In this document: piece after piece, positions 19,401 to 27,801 of the stretch
How positions within the stretch are numbered: the stretch's first letter is position 1
Layout: each line of letters starts with the position of its first letter
Assembly (NCBI GenBank): GCA_963785075.1
Contig: CAWATW010000006.1
Span: 496,001-560,000, forward strand
Source of the DNA: JAOUGY01 sp963785075
Lineage (GTDB): Bacteria; Actinomycetota; Acidimicrobiia; Spongiisociales; ZC4RG35
Length of the DNA: 64,000 bases
Direction of reading: 5' to 3'
The notes under the pieces: model-generated
Seen by the model: only the letters and a program-made list of their open reading frames with translations
Told to the model about the DNA's origin: nothing
Database searches by the model: none
Made by a program: the position numbers and the translations under genes

Positions 19401-22400
19401 GTCGCTGCATTGTCGATCCGCCCGGCATCGATGTCTGCCTGAGCGATGGTGTACGCGGCCGTGCAGGTGACCGTCTCGTCGGGCGCCAGCGTCGTGTCGG
19501 GGCAGGTCACGGTGCCGGTGACGGCGTCGAGGATCTGCAGTTCGTCGAGCGTGACCGTTCCCGTGTTGGTGACGGCGAACGCGTACGAAGCGATGTCGCC
19601 CGGGGTCACACCGCCGGAGGCATCGGTGTCGTCGACACCGGTCATGGTCTTGACGACGTCGAGTCCGTAGTTCCGGCTCACCGGCGTGGTGACGGTATCG
19701 GAGTCGGCAACATCGCCGGCGGGGCTGGCGGATGTCACGATCGCAACGTTGACGATCTCGCCGCGATCGACATCGGCCTGGAGCACCGTGTACGAGGCGG
19801 TGCAGGTCACGGATTCCCCAGGTGCGAGCGAGGACACCGCCCCGCAGTCGACAGCACCGACCGTCGGGTCGTCAAGGGCCAGGGATGAGAGTGTGACATT
19901 GCCCGAGTTGGTGACCTCGAACTCGTAGTCCAGGGTGTCGCCCAGCGTCACATCGCCGGAACCGTCTTCGTCGATGTTGCCGGCGAGGGTCTTGTCGATC
20001 GTGACAGCGGGGCTCTGCACAAGGGGGGTGACTACTTGATCTTCGACGTCGACTTCGGTGCCGTTGGGATCGGTGCCGGTCGCCGATGCCGTGTTGGTCA
20101 CCTGCCCGGCGTCGGCGTCGGCGAGCTCGACGTTCACAGCGGCGATGCAGGTGGCCGTTGCCCCGGGGGCGAGTGCGGTGACGTCACAGGTGAGGGTGTC
20201 GGCGGTCGGGTCGGTGATCGTGACCGGGTCGAGCGTCACGTTTCCGGTGTTGACGACCATGACCGAAAACCGGAGGACATCTCCGAGATCGGGATCGCCG
20301 TTCCCGTTGCTGTCGTCGTAGCCGGTGAACAGCTTGTCGATGGTCAGGGAAGGTACAGGTGCGACCACGTAGTCCTCCGCGTCCGAGTCGACGACATCGT
20401 CAGCCGGGTCGCCGGGATCGCCGCCGGGCCGCTCAGCGGACACGTCCGCCACGTTGGTCACCCCGCCCGCATCGATGGCGACCTGATCGAGTACCACGTC
20501 GACGGTGCATTGCGTCGATCCGTCGGGTGCCAGAGTGACGGCCGGGCAGCTGACCGACCCTGTGATCGAGTCGGTCACGCTGATCGACGACAGCGTCACG
20601 TCACCGTCGTTGATCACGTCGATCACGTAGTGGAGCACGTCGCCGTCGGACGGCGTTCCGGAACCATCCACATCGTCGATCGAATCGAGGGTCTTGGTGA
20701 CCGATATCGAAGGATTCTGGGCCGGAGCCACCGTTTCCGTGTCGCCTGCAGTGTGCTCGACCCCGTCGGGACCGAGCGCCGATACCGATGCCACGTTGAC
20801 GATCCAGCCCGAGTCGATCATCGCTTGCGTGACACCGAGCGATGCGGTGCAGGTCATCGCCGCGCCAGGCAACACGGTGTCCGACGGGCAGCTCACCGGA
20901 CCGGCGGTTGGGTCGTCCACAACGATCGCGGACAGTGTCACGTTGCCGGTGTTGGTGACGACGAAGTCGTAGGTGAGCAGGTCGCCGAAGGTCACGTCGC
21001 CCGAACCGTCGGTGTCACTGTTGCCGGACAGCGACTTGTCGATCGCAACACCCCCGATCCTTGGCACGGTCACAGTCTCCGCGTCGGTGTCACTGTGGGT
21101 CTCCCCGCCGGGGTCGACGGCTGTGACGTCGGCCAGGTTGTCGACGGCCCCGTTGTCGATGTCCGTCTGGGTGACCGTGTAGACGACGGCACACGTCATC
21201 GAGGACCCCGGGGCAAGTGAATCCGCAGGGCAGCCGACGGCGCCCGTGAGCGAATCCGTCAGTGAGATCGACGACATCGTCACTGTGCCGGTGTTCGAAA
21301 CCGTGAGGTCGTACGAGATGGTGTCGCCGGGCGAGAAGTCACCGGAGGCGTCGACATCGCTCGAAGACACAAACTGCTTGTCGACCATGATGCCGGGGGT
21401 CTGGTCTGACGCCACCACTTCGGTGCTGGTGTCGCTGACCGTTCCGCCCATTGGGTCGGTTCCCGAGGCGGTGGCCGTGTTCGAGATGTCTCCGCCGTCC
21501 ACGTCGGCTTGTGACACGGTGTAGTCGGCGTCACACACCTGGGAGGCGCCGGGAGCGAGCGTCGTCGCCGGGCATGTGACCGCGCCGATCTTGGGGTCGT
21601 CGACCGAAACGCCGGTGAGTGTCGTGTTGCCGGTGTTCACAACGGTGAACCGGTACGAGAGGATGTCACCTGCAGTCACGGACCCCGAACCGTCGACATC
21701 GTCGCTGGACGCCAACTGCTTGTCGAGCGTCATCGCAGGGACCTGTGGCACTGGCGTGGTCTCCGGATCGGAGCCTGAGACCTCGGTGCCCCCGTCGGTC
21801 CTCGCCGTCGCCGTAGCGAGGTTCTCGACCACACCTGCATCGACGTGGACCTGGGTGACTGCGAGCGTCGCCACGCAAGTGGTCGACGCGCCTGGCGCCA
21901 GGGCGCTCGTGCCACACGATACGGGGCCGGTCAAGGAGTCATCCACCACGAGACTCGACACCGTGACGTTGCCTGTGTTGGTGACGAGGATCGAGTAGGC
22001 AAGCGAGTCTCCAAGCGAGATGGTGCCCGACGTGTCGTTGTCGCCGACGTCAGGGGCCGGCTTGTCGACGTCGATCGAGGCGATCTGTTCGAGGAGCGCC
22101 AACTCGTCGTCGGTATCGGATCTCACGGCGCCGTTCGGATCGGTCCCATCGACCGACGCCGTGTTGGCGATGGAGCCCGAGTCCAGGTCCGCTTGCGTGA
22201 CCGTGTAGGTGGCGGAACACGTCATCGAAGCCGCGGAGGCGAGCACCGTCGCCGGGCAGGTGACAGGCCCGGTGAGGGGGTCGGTGACTGCGACCGAGCT
22301 CAGGGTGACGGTGCCGGTGTTGGTGACGGTGAACTGGTACGCGAGCGTCGATCCGGGCACCAGGCCGCTCGTGTCTGTGATGAGCGACTTCACGAGCGCG

Positions 22401-23947
22401 ATGGAACTGATCTGCGGCACCGGGGCTGCCGCGCTTCCCGTCGCCGACACGGTGGAGCCGCCGCCGGTCGCTGTGACGGTTGCGGTGTTGTTGACCACCC
22501 CGGCGTCCAGATCGGCCTGGGTGAGCGTCCGAGCGGCCGTGCAGGTCATGGACGCGCCGGGAGTGAGGGTCGAGGCGGGACACGTAACGGGGCCGGCTGT
22601 CGGATCAGAGATCGACACACCGGTGAGCACAACGTTGCCTGTGTTGGACACCTGCAGTTGGTATCCGGCTCGATCTCCGACGCTTGTCGCGCCGGAAGCG
22701 TCGACGTCGGTCCAACCGGTGAATGTCTTGGTGAGTCCGACGGACGGCTCGGCGGTCACTGTGAACACGGTGGGGTCGCCCTCACCGGCATCCCGGGGGT
22801 TGCCGTTTCCGTTGGGGTCCGGGTCGGCTCCGTCGTCCGAGACGTCGCTGGTGTTGCCGGCCGTCACCCCGTCGGCGACGAGCGCGGAGTCGGCCAGCGC
22901 GGTGGCGGCGTTCGTTCGGGTGGCTGTGCCGCCCGTCAGGTCCGGGTGGAAGGTGACCGGCAGGTCGAACACCACGAGTCCACCGATCGCCAGCGAGCCG
23001 ACAGCCGGGTCGAGGAGGTTGGTGTTGCCCCCTGAGCCCGTGTAGCCGGAGGAGAACGCCAGCGGGGTGGCCGAATTGGTCACGAATGTCCTCGGGCCTA
23101 CGGAGTAGGTGCCCGCCGTGGTCGGCGCGGAAGAGACGTATGTCCCGAAGGATGTCGCCAGCTCGTCGGCTACCTGCACATCGTGCAGGGTGGTCCCGCC
23201 GAGGTTCTCGACCACGAACCGATACGTCACCGTGTAGGTGCCGTCGCCGTTGTGGGTGGGACCGGAGACCACGCGTTTGGCCAGTCCGATCTGGGGTGCG
23301 CAGAACTGGAGGTCACCGACGCCGAGAATCTGCGACCCACTTCCCGGGCCGTCGATGTACGTCATTCGGATTCGAGTGACCGGTCCGGGAAGCGCAAGCA
23401 GCACATTGCCATCGGTCGAGGTCGGCGCAGATGAGGCCACACCGCGGAACGTCATGGGGTTGGTCCCGGTCTGGACCGCTGCCGACCCCAGGACCGTCGG
23501 GGAGATCGACGAGGTGACCTCCGTCGTCCCGTTCCACGCCCGAATCTCGACGATGTCCGTCCAGCTGCCGTAGTCGACATCGAGCAGCGGCACCTCGAGG
23601 TCATAGAGAGCCTCGCTGAAGGAGAGCTCCCACACGGTCGACTGACCGTCCGGTCCACCGTCGTGGTCGAAGTACACGTATCCGGTGTCTGCGCCCTGGG
23701 TGGTGGTTGCGATCCGATACGCCGAGCTGCCGGGTTTGCTGATGAGCGTCGGAGTGACGCGAACTCCGGACTGGGTGAAGGCGATCGGCGTCGATCCGGC
23801 GGTCTGGGTGCCCCAGTCGTAGGTCGTGGTGGTACCGCATGCCTGACCGTTCGGCAGCGCCTCGGCCTGCGTCGAGTAGAACGGTACGGCTGCTCCCACG
23901 ACCACGCAAAATGCTGCGAGGATCGCAGACCAGCGGCGGCGTCTCAT
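13478..23947 (-). CDS. Giant LPFTG surface protein with 22 tandem DUF11-like repeats (3489 aa)
   Basis: The protein opens with MRRRRWSAILAAFCVVVGAA, a Sec signal peptide. The ATG at 23947 is preferred over GTG 23968 because GAGGGA lies just before it. About 200 residues of unique exported sequence and one longer DUF11-type domain follow. Next come 22 tandem repeats of about 113 residues, each with VTNTGNVTL, a VDCGGVTTLAPG-like Cys strand, LTQADVDAGEV and NTATA. Many repeats carry DTDGSGD-like loops that probably bind Ca2+. Two further DUF11 domains, one SdrD-B/Cna-B-like domain (VDTNGNGVVESDEP) and a last DUF11 domain precede the sortase signal LPFTG at residue 3447, a hydrophobic helix and a basic tail. 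It is predicted to be a wall-anchored stalk or adhesin. Ligand unknown. Confidence 0.85.
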   Translation of the reverse strand: MRRRRWSAILAAFCVVVGAAVPFYSTQAEALPNGQACGTTTTYDWGTQTAGSTPIAFTQSGVRVTPTLISKPGSSAYRIATTTQGADTGYVYFDHDGGPDGQSTVWELSFSEALYDLEVPLLDVDYGSWTDIVEIRAWNGTTEVTSSISPTVLGSAAVQTGTNPMTFRGVASSAPTSTDGNVLLALPGPVTRIRMTYIDGPGSGSQILGVGDLQFCAPQIGLAKRVVSGPTHNGDGTYTVTYRFVVENLGGTTLHDVQVADELATSFGTYVSSAPTTAGTYSVGPRTFVTNSATPLAFSSGYTGSGGNTNLLDPAVGSLAIGGLVVFDLPVTFHPDLTGGTATRTNAATALADSALVADGVTAGNTSDVSDDGADPDPNGNGNPRDAGEGDPTVFTVTAEPSVGLTKTFTGWTDVDASGATSVGDRAGYQLQVSNTGNVVLTGVSISDPTAGPVTCPASTLTPGASMTCTAARTLTQADLDAGVVNNTATVTATGGGSTVSATGSAAAPVPQISSIALVKSLITDTSGLVPGSTLAYQFTVTNTGTVTLSSVAVTDPLTGPVTCPATVLASAASMTCSATYTVTQADLDSGSIANTASVDGTDPNGAVRSDTDDELALLEQIASIDVDKPAPDVGDNDTSGTISLGDSLAYSILVTNTGNVTVSSLVVDDSLTGPVSCGTSALAPGASTTCVATLAVTQVHVDAGVVENLATATARTDGGTEVSGSDPETTPVPQVPAMTLDKQLASSDDVDGSGSVTAGDILSYRFTVVNTGNTTLTGVSVDDPKIGAVTCPATTLAPGASQVCDADYTVSQADVDGGDISNTATASGTDPMGGTVSDTSTEVVASDQTPGIMVDKQFVSSSDVDASGDFSPGDTISYDLTVSNTGTVTMSSISLTDSLTGAVGCPADSLAPGSSMTCAVVYTVTQTDIDNGAVDNLADVTAVDPGGETHSDTDAETVTVPRIGGVAIDKSLSGNSDTDGSGDVTFGDLLTYDFVVTNTGNVTLSAIVVDDPTAGPVSCPSDTVLPGAAMTCTASLGVTQAMIDSGWIVNVASVSALGPDGVEHTAGDTETVAPAQNPSISVTKTLDSIDDVDGSGTPSDGDVLHYVIDVINDGDVTLSSISVTDSITGSVSCPAVTLAPDGSTQCTVDVVLDQVAIDAGGVTNVADVSAERPGGDPGDPADDVVDSDAEDYVVAPVPSLTIDKLFTGYDDSNGNGDPDLGDVLRFSVMVVNTGNVTLDPVTITDPTADTLTCDVTALAPGATATCIAAVNVELADADAGQVTNTASATGTDPNGTEVDVEDQVVTPLVQSPAVTIDKTLAGNIDEDGSGDVTLGDTLDYEFEVTNSGNVTLSSLALDDPTVGAVDCGAVSSLAPGESVTCTASYTVLQADVDRGEIVNVAIVTSASPAGDVADSDTVTTPVSRNYGLDVVKTMTGVDDTDASGGVTPGDIASYAFAVTNTGTVTLDELQILDAVTGTVTCPDTTLAPDETVTCTAAYTIAQADIDAGRIDNAATALATDPDDNLASGVDSITTPLLQEPSLDLAKTFVGFGDLDASGTTNVGDSANYAFEVTNTGNVTLTNLSISDPLIAGVDCGAATTLAPGASVTCTGSYALTAAEVDAGVVDNTATAEANDPSGATISSSDSASASITRLASVQLTKSLTSIDDTNVSGAVDAGDTMNYEIEVLNTGNVTLTNAVVSDPLAGAVDCGGVMSLPAGSSLTCTAAHSIEQGDIDAGEVVNTATVVADEPAGGTVTDTDTVTSPIPQFAAIQIVKALSSVDDTNASGRLDAGDTHVYTLAVTNTGTVTLSAIAVSDSLTGPADCGGVTVLAPGNSVACSAGYVLSQADIDAGSVTNTATATAEDPDGGTVADADTIVSPAPGTPSIQIVKSLSGIADTDSSGSDTAGDLASYSFVVTNTGTVTLTTVAVADPLTGPVDCGGRTGLAPGESMTCAAGYALEQADVDAGVVRNTVDVAADDPSAGPVADSDMVSTPLTRTPEMAIVKTHTATRDTDGSGTDTVGDVFEYELVVTNTGNVTLTGLALSDPLVGAVDCGGVTTLAPAGILTCTAAYVLTQGDIDDGQVVNTATADAVGADGTPLSRTDDATSPIVQVPGLRVVKSLSGATDSDGSGTDTAGDVFSYEFDVTNTGNVTLSNLVVDDVLTGPVDCGGVTSLAPGARVTCTADHALTQSEVDAGEVENTATASAEDPNGEPVSDQDTIVTPVSAGPVVFIVKRLASVTDVDGSGSDTVGDIYGYGFEVTNTGNVTLGSIALVDPKVGSVSCPDDTLAPGVTMACSADYALDQDDIDAGEVLNTAAVFGTDPGGTVVSDADGITTPLDQVASLQVVKSLDAIGDVDASGGVAAGDLMTFGFLVTNTGNVTLDNLMVDDPLTGAVVCAGDNALLPGETRVCSAGYTLTQADIDSGVVRNTVTATADDPSSNVIADDDTLLSSIVQEPSVSVQKTLAGSTDVDASADWTPGDVFSYEFEVTNTGNVTLSNLVVGDVLTGPVDCGGVITLAPGAGVTCTADYTLTQGDVDAGEVQNTVDVTAEAPDGTPATDSDTVTSPVSGDPSISVVKSLAGSTDADGSGNVTAGDVFSYGFVVSNTGNVTLDSLVVDDPLTGPVDCGGVATLTPGAIVTCTADYVLTQTDVDAGEVENTVDVSAEDPSGAPVSDSDSVTSPLADEPSIDVVKTLGSNADGDLSGEVSLGDVLTYEFDVTNTGNVTLSNLVLDDPLTAAVDCGGVTMLNPGETVTCSADYTVGQGDVDAGHVLNTVRATADDPGATEVSDTDELILAIGSDPAIELVKSVDAVDDTNGSGRDDAGDTIDYRFVVTNTGNVTLTGITIDDPMIGTVSCPGSPLAPGSSMDCFGSHPLTQADVDAGEVTNTARVEGTSPSGTPVTDTDSHVEILGTESVIGLAKSVGSVDSLGDGRFHIEFVLRVENLGSTTISDIVVTDEVASLFAAHAPSGFAATSGTLTASGGWDGTSGSNIVSAGQSLAPGEIGTVVIGFVVAPTLPGPVDNQASVTGTDPSSSPVADLSTDGVDPDPDGDGVPSEQQPTPVSFAGSGQIDLVKRVVDVTGGRPTFTVTYLLTMENTGDLGITQLSLREDLRSTFGALPFRVVGVTSATLDLNPAYDGRANNEMLANGNALLVGGAASVRLTVEVAPADEEGPFVNQAIVSGVDQFGGPVSDLSSDGVTSEPDPTEVTFDPVGSISGRVTVDTNGNGVVESDEPALSGVGVRLYDGTGALVTEVATDEHGRYLFEDLPPGTYTIRVDVTGLGDYTITLDPDGVGDGATSVDVGPDQDVIGVDWALAPEAILDITKRAEEPDGRDIRWHVVVSNPGASTVNGPIRVTDDMPPGLTLIDLEAPTGWECESSGRSFECVFAGSFESGDSAAFVIDSRAQSTGRYENVATVSWTGPGGNSVTAEAAAAAQISPTALPFTGANSIRDALIGLIMLLLGLIGLRASRRSPTDEYRKDPAS

Positions 23948-24044
23948 GATTCCCTCGTTGATGCTCACTGATCGCGCGTATCGTCACCTCCATATGTCCA
24001 CTTGATGGATCTGGGCGGCGTGTTCCGAAACGCATCGGAAGGAC

Positions 24045-25180
24045 TAGTGCTCTCGCGCAGAAGTTCGTTTACGTGTCATGCGGCTTTGAGTGGTTTGCCT
24101 TGGTAGGTCCAGCGGAAGGGGTGGGCGGTGCGGTTGTAGTCGGCGATGAACCTTGAGATGCGGTTGACGAGGTCGTCGATGCTTGCGAACTCGCCTCGTT
24201 TGAGGAGTCGCCGCCCCAGGATGGAGAAGAACAGTTCGACCTGGTTGAGCCAGGAGGCGTGGGTGGGGGTGTGGTGAACGACGAACCGGTCGGCGTGAGC
24301 GGCCAGCCAGGTCTTGGTCTGTTTGGAGACATGCGATGACCCGTTGTCCAACACCAGATGCAACGTCAACTCGGCCGGTGTGTGGGTGTCGAGCAGTTCG
24401 AGGAACTCGATGAAGTCCTCGGAGCGGTTCCGGTCCTTGGTGTCGTGGATGACCTCTCCAGAGTGCACGTCCAGGGCGGCGAACAGCGCTGCTGTGCCGT
24501 GCCGGCGGTATTCGAACTCGCGGCGTTCGGTGAGTCCGGGCCGCCCCGGTTTGGTCGGGTTGGTACGGCTCTTGGCCTGCATCCCGGTCTTCTCGTCGAC
24601 GCTGAGCACCAGGGCGTTGTCGGGCGGGTCGAGATACAGGCCGCACACGTCGGCGGCTTTGTCCCAAAACGCCGGATCACGCGATGTGAGCCACGACCTG
24701 GTCTGCCATGGTTTGAGATCGAGGTCATCGAGGATCCGCCACACCTGGGAGGCGGAGATCCCCACCTCCGACGCCAGCTTGTCCGCCACCGCCCGCACCG
24801 TCCAATGCGAATCGGGGTCGGGAGGCTCTTGGGTGACGGCGGTGACGATGCGAAGCCGATCATCATGGGTATACACCGGGGGCCGGCCCGGCCGGGGCGC
24901 ATCCTCCAAACCCTCCACCCCCAACTCGACGAACCGGGCCCGCCATTTGGCCACCGTCTGACGAACCAGTCCCAGCCGTTCGGCGATGGCCTCGTTCGAG
25001 GCACCGTCGGCCGCCGCCAGCACGATCCGTGCCCGTAACACCCGACGCTGCTCACAGCTCGAAGACCGTACCCAACCTTCCAACACGGAACGATCCTCCG
25101 CCGTCAACTCGATCGGATCCGCAACCCTGCCCATCGCCAACCTCCAACGTCGGACACTATCGACGCACAGGCGGACACTA
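24045..25180. mobile_element. IS630-family element (first copy) with TA target duplication
   Basis: TA dinucleotides at 24045-24046 and 25179-25180 bracket the element, as expected for IS630/Tc1 insertion. Imperfect terminal inverted repeats begin GTGCTCTCGC at the left and GTGTCCGCCT (reverse complement) at the right. It lies in the intergenic space upstream of the 3489-aa surface-protein gene and may affect its promoter. Confidence 0.75.
24076..25134 (-). CDS. IS630-family transposase
   Basis: A 352-aa DDE transposase. An N-terminal double helix-turn-helix (residues about 20-110, with GASNEAIAERLGLVRQTVAKW) precedes the catalytic core: Asp in LVLSVDEKTG, Asp in LVLDNGSSHV, and Glu in THASWLNQVELFFS. 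The ATG at 25134 has GGAGG eight bases upstream; a longer frame to 25233 would cross the element end. It appears intact and could be active. It is clearly related to, but not the same as, the IS630 transposase at 45455-46513. Confidence 0.9.
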   Translation of the reverse strand: MGRVADPIELTAEDRSVLEGWVRSSSCEQRRVLRARIVLAAADGASNEAIAERLGLVRQTVAKWRARFVELGVEGLEDAPRPGRPPVYTHDDRLRIVTAVTQEPPDPDSHWTVRAVADKLASEVGISASQVWRILDDLDLKPWQTRSWLTSRDPAFWDKAADVCGLYLDPPDNALVLSVDEKTGMQAKSRTNPTKPGRPGLTERREFEYRRHGTAALFAALDVHSGEVIHDTKDRNRSEDFIEFLELLDTHTPAELTLHLVLDNGSSHVSKQTKTWLAAHADRFVVHHTPTHASWLNQVELFFSILGRRLLKRGEFASIDDLVNRISRFIADYNRTAHPFRWTYQGKPLKAA

Positions 25181-25275
25181 GTGCCCGGTGTCGGTCCGGG
25201 GCATCGGTGCGTTTCGGCCGCAACACCGCACATCCGGTCTCAACTCTCAACCTGTGGTCGAACGTGAAGATGACG

Positions 25276-26880
25276 TCAGTGGATGTCCCGGCGCAGCGCT
25301 CCCCAGATTCCGGCGGCAGTCGCCCCGAGCGCCGCCGCGGTCAGCCAGACGAGGGGTGCGGCCGTGATGACACCGGGCGGCTGGGGAACGTGGGTGAACG
25401 GAGAAAGGTCGATGGCCCACTGCGGGAACTGGAGAACCGCACCGAGCAGGCCGAGGACCAGCGAGGCCACCAGCATCGCCCACGCAACGACGCTCAGCCG
25501 CGGTCTCCACCCGAACACGACCACCGCGGCACCGGCCATGATCCACACCGCCGGCGTCTGCAGGATCGCCGACTCGAGGACGGTCGGGACCTGCCCGCCC
25601 ACATCGGCGATCACCAGTCCGTGGACGACCCCGGCGGCTCCTGCCGCCACCAGCATCAGCACTACCGGCCCGACATAGGCGAACAGCAGATGCGATCCGA
25701 TCCACCGCCACCGGGTCACCGAGGTGGACAACACAGGATCGACCCGTCCAGACTCCTCTTCCGTTCGGAGCACGAGTGCAGCCGAGATTGCGTATGCAGC
25801 GGCTGCATACGCAATCAAGCCGATCACCGAAGAGAAGAAGGCGTCGGTGAGCCCTTGCGCACCTCCCATGCGTTCGAAGATCGCCGCCATCTCCTGGTTC
25901 TCGTCGAGGAGCGAACCGATGCTCTCCGCCAATCCGCCGAAGACCGCTCCCACGAGGACCATCCCCACCGTCCACCCGGTGAGCGATCCTCTCTGAATCC
26001 TCCACGCCAGACCGAGCGGCCCTGCGAGGCGCGGGTCCGCCCCGGCCGGACCGGGCCGGTGCACCCAGATCCCCGAGCCGATGTCCCGACGAGTGTTGAG
26101 CCAGACGGCAGCTGCAGCGAGCAGAAGGGCCAGCGAGAGCGACAGCAACGGAACCCACCACCGCTCGTCGGCGAACGCCTGGACTTTCGACGACCACCCG
26201 ACCGGCGACACCCAGCTCAGCCGGGCGACCCACGATCCGCTCTCGGCGCCATCTCCGGCGACTCGCAACAGAAACGCAAGACCGATGACTCCCGCGCTCA
26301 TCCCTCGGGCGGCGCGAGCTCCTTCCGCCAGTTGCGAGGCGACCCCGCCCACTCCCCCGAACACCAGCGCCGCCATCAGCCACGAAAGGCCGAACGCCAC
26401 GGATCCGGCGAGCGGTTCGCCGCTCGCCATGAGGCCGACTGCGGCGGCGACTCCGATCGCGAGCCCCAACCCTCCGGTCACGGCATAGGCGGCCGCCAGC
26501 GGGGCGAGCCGCCCCACGACCGTTGCACCGAGGAGTTCGCTCCTGCCCGTCTCCTCCTCGGCCCGGGTGTGCCGAACCATCGAGAGCATGGCCATAACAC
26601 CGATCAGCACAGCCCCGATGGTTCCGATTCGCCAGGCCGTCAACCCCCCGATCGACGACGAATAGACGGGACCGATGAGAGCTTCCAGCCCGGGGTTGGT
26701 GATCAGGGTGCCCAGGAGCTCGGCACGAGCGGCCTCATTCGGATAGAGCTCCACGAAGGCGGCTGCCACGCCTGCCGGCATGTAGCCGAGGATCAGAGCC
26801 CACAAGACAATCCGGATCCAGTCGCGACGAACCGCGAACCGCAGCAGCTGCCATGTGCCGACGAACGCCGCCGTGCTCAT
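25276..26880 (-). CDS. ABC-2 type exporter permease, two-module (polyketide-antibiotic-type)
   Basis: A 534-aa polytopic membrane protein with about twelve hydrophobic segments in two similar halves. Each half contains a large soluble loop and a TEEESGR-like motif (RAEEETGRSELLG near residue 105 and RTEEESGRVDPVL near residue 375). This architecture is known from actinobacterial multidrug/antibiotic ABC-2 exporters. The start (ATG 26880) overlaps the ATPase stop as ATGA, so the two form a coupled transporter. Its substrate is not indicated. A 31-bp perfect palindrome lies inside the coding sequence at 25786-25816. Confidence 0.85.
   Translation of the reverse strand: MSTAAFVGTWQLLRFAVRRDWIRIVLWALILGYMPAGVAAAFVELYPNEAARAELLGTLITNPGLEALIGPVYSSSIGGLTAWRIGTIGAVLIGVMAMLSMVRHTRAEEETGRSELLGATVVGRLAPLAAAYAVTGGLGLAIGVAAAVGLMASGEPLAGSVAFGLSWLMAALVFGGVGGVASQLAEGARAARGMSAGVIGLAFLLRVAGDGAESGSWVARLSWVSPVGWSSKVQAFADERWWVPLLSLSLALLLAAAAVWLNTRRDIGSGIWVHRPGPAGADPRLAGPLGLAWRIQRGSLTGWTVGMVLVGAVFGGLAESIGSLLDENQEMAAIFERMGGAQGLTDAFFSSVIGLIAYAAAAYAISAALVLRTEEESGRVDPVLSTSVTRWRWIGSHLLFAYVGPVVLMLVAAGAAGVVHGLVIADVGGQVPTVLESAILQTPAVWIMAGAAVVVFGWRPRLSVVAWAMLVASLVLGLLGAVLQFPQWAIDLSPFTHVPQPPGVITAAPLVWLTAAALGATAAGIWGALRRDIH
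25786..25816. repeat. 31-bp perfect palindrome within the ABC permease gene
   Basis: GATTGCGTATGCAGC (25786-25800) and its exact reverse complement (25802-25816) are separated by one base. It falls in codons for an Ala/Tyr-rich membrane helix (IAYAAAAYAIS). That could arise by chance from codon choice or be a selected DNA or RNA structure. Confidence 0.7.
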
Positions 26881-27761
26881 GTCGACTCGTAGTGGCGCAT
26901 GAACAGCTCCTCCAAGGTCGGAGGGTGGCTTATCAACGAACGGATCCCCAACCCCGAGAGGTGCCTCATCACCGCGTTCATCTGGTCGGAGTCGACTTCG
27001 AACGCAACCCGTCGTCCCTGGCGCTGGACCGCATGCACGCCGGCGACGGCATCGAAGCCTTCGGCGTCGCCGTCGAGCTCGGCGATGACCGTGGTACGGG
27101 TCAGGTGTCGAAGCTCGTCGAGGGTCCCCGCCTCGACCACCCTTCCGTCGCGGACGATGCTCACGCGATCGCAGAGCGCCTCCACTTCGGCCAGGATGTG
27201 ACTCGCCAGGAGGACCGTGCTGCCGTTCTGGCGCCCTTCCTCGATCACTTCTCGGAACTGGACTTCCATGAGAGGGTCGAGGCCCGCGGTCGGTTCGTCG
27301 AGCATGAGCAGCTCGACGTTTGAGGACAGGGCCGCCACGAGAGCCACCTTCTGCCGGTTGCCCTTGGAATACGCCCGACCCTTCTTGGTCGGGTCGAGAT
27401 CGAACCGCTCGAGCAGACGCACCTTGCGCTTCTCGTCGAGGCCGCCACGGAGGCGCCCGAGGAGGTCGATCACCTCGCCGCCGGTCAGGTTGGGCCACAG
27501 CGCCACGTCTCCTGGCACGTAGGCGAGACGCCGGTGCAGTTCGGTGGCATCCGCCCACGGGTCACCACCCAGGAGACTCGAGTGTCCGGCATCCGCCCTC
27601 ATCAGGCCCAGCAGGATCCTGATGGTGGTCGTCTTTCCCGCGCCGTTTGGCCCCAGAAACCCGTGCACCTCGCCAACGGCGACCTCGAGATCGAGCCCGT
27701 CCAGTGCGACGGTGGATCCGAACCGCTTCACCAACCCTGCACACGAGATCGCAGCTGCCAT
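26877..27761 (-). CDS. ABC transporter ATP-binding protein
   Basis: A 294-aa ATPase with Walker A GPNGAGKTTT (about residue 35), the divergent signature YSKGNRQKVAL used by this exporter group in place of LSGGQ, Walker B LLMLDEPTAGLDP, and the H-loop in LLASHILAE. A C-terminal domain of about 80 residues follows. The ATG at 27761 (MAAAISCAGLVKRFG) is chosen from family alignment; longer readings start inside the neighbouring pseudogene and no Shine-Dalgarno is visible. It powers the adjacent two-module permease. The start lies 40 bp from the GH13 pseudogene. Confidence 0.85.
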   Translation of the reverse strand: MAAAISCAGLVKRFGSTVALDGLDLEVAVGEVHGFLGPNGAGKTTTIRILLGLMRADAGHSSLLGGDPWADATELHRRLAYVPGDVALWPNLTGGEVIDLLGRLRGGLDEKRKVRLLERFDLDPTKKGRAYSKGNRQKVALVAALSSNVELLMLDEPTAGLDPLMEVQFREVIEEGRQNGSTVLLASHILAEVEALCDRVSIVRDGRVVEAGTLDELRHLTRTTVIAELDGDAEGFDAVAGVHAVQRQGRRVAFEVDSDQMNAVMRHLSGLGIRSLISHPPTLEELFMRHYEST

Positions 27762-27801
27762 CAGAGGGAATCTACTCACGGACGCAAGTTGCCTGGGCCT
27801 G

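Noticed and set aside
14800..22600. Regular DNA repeats suggestive of CRISPR or a satellite array
   Set aside because: The period is about 340 bp, is in frame, and encodes the 113-residue protein repeats. There are no short identical repeats with unique spacers.
20036..23035. Long plus-strand open frames of about 390 codons
   Set aside because: Same cause: shadows of the high-GC repeat array on the opposite strand.
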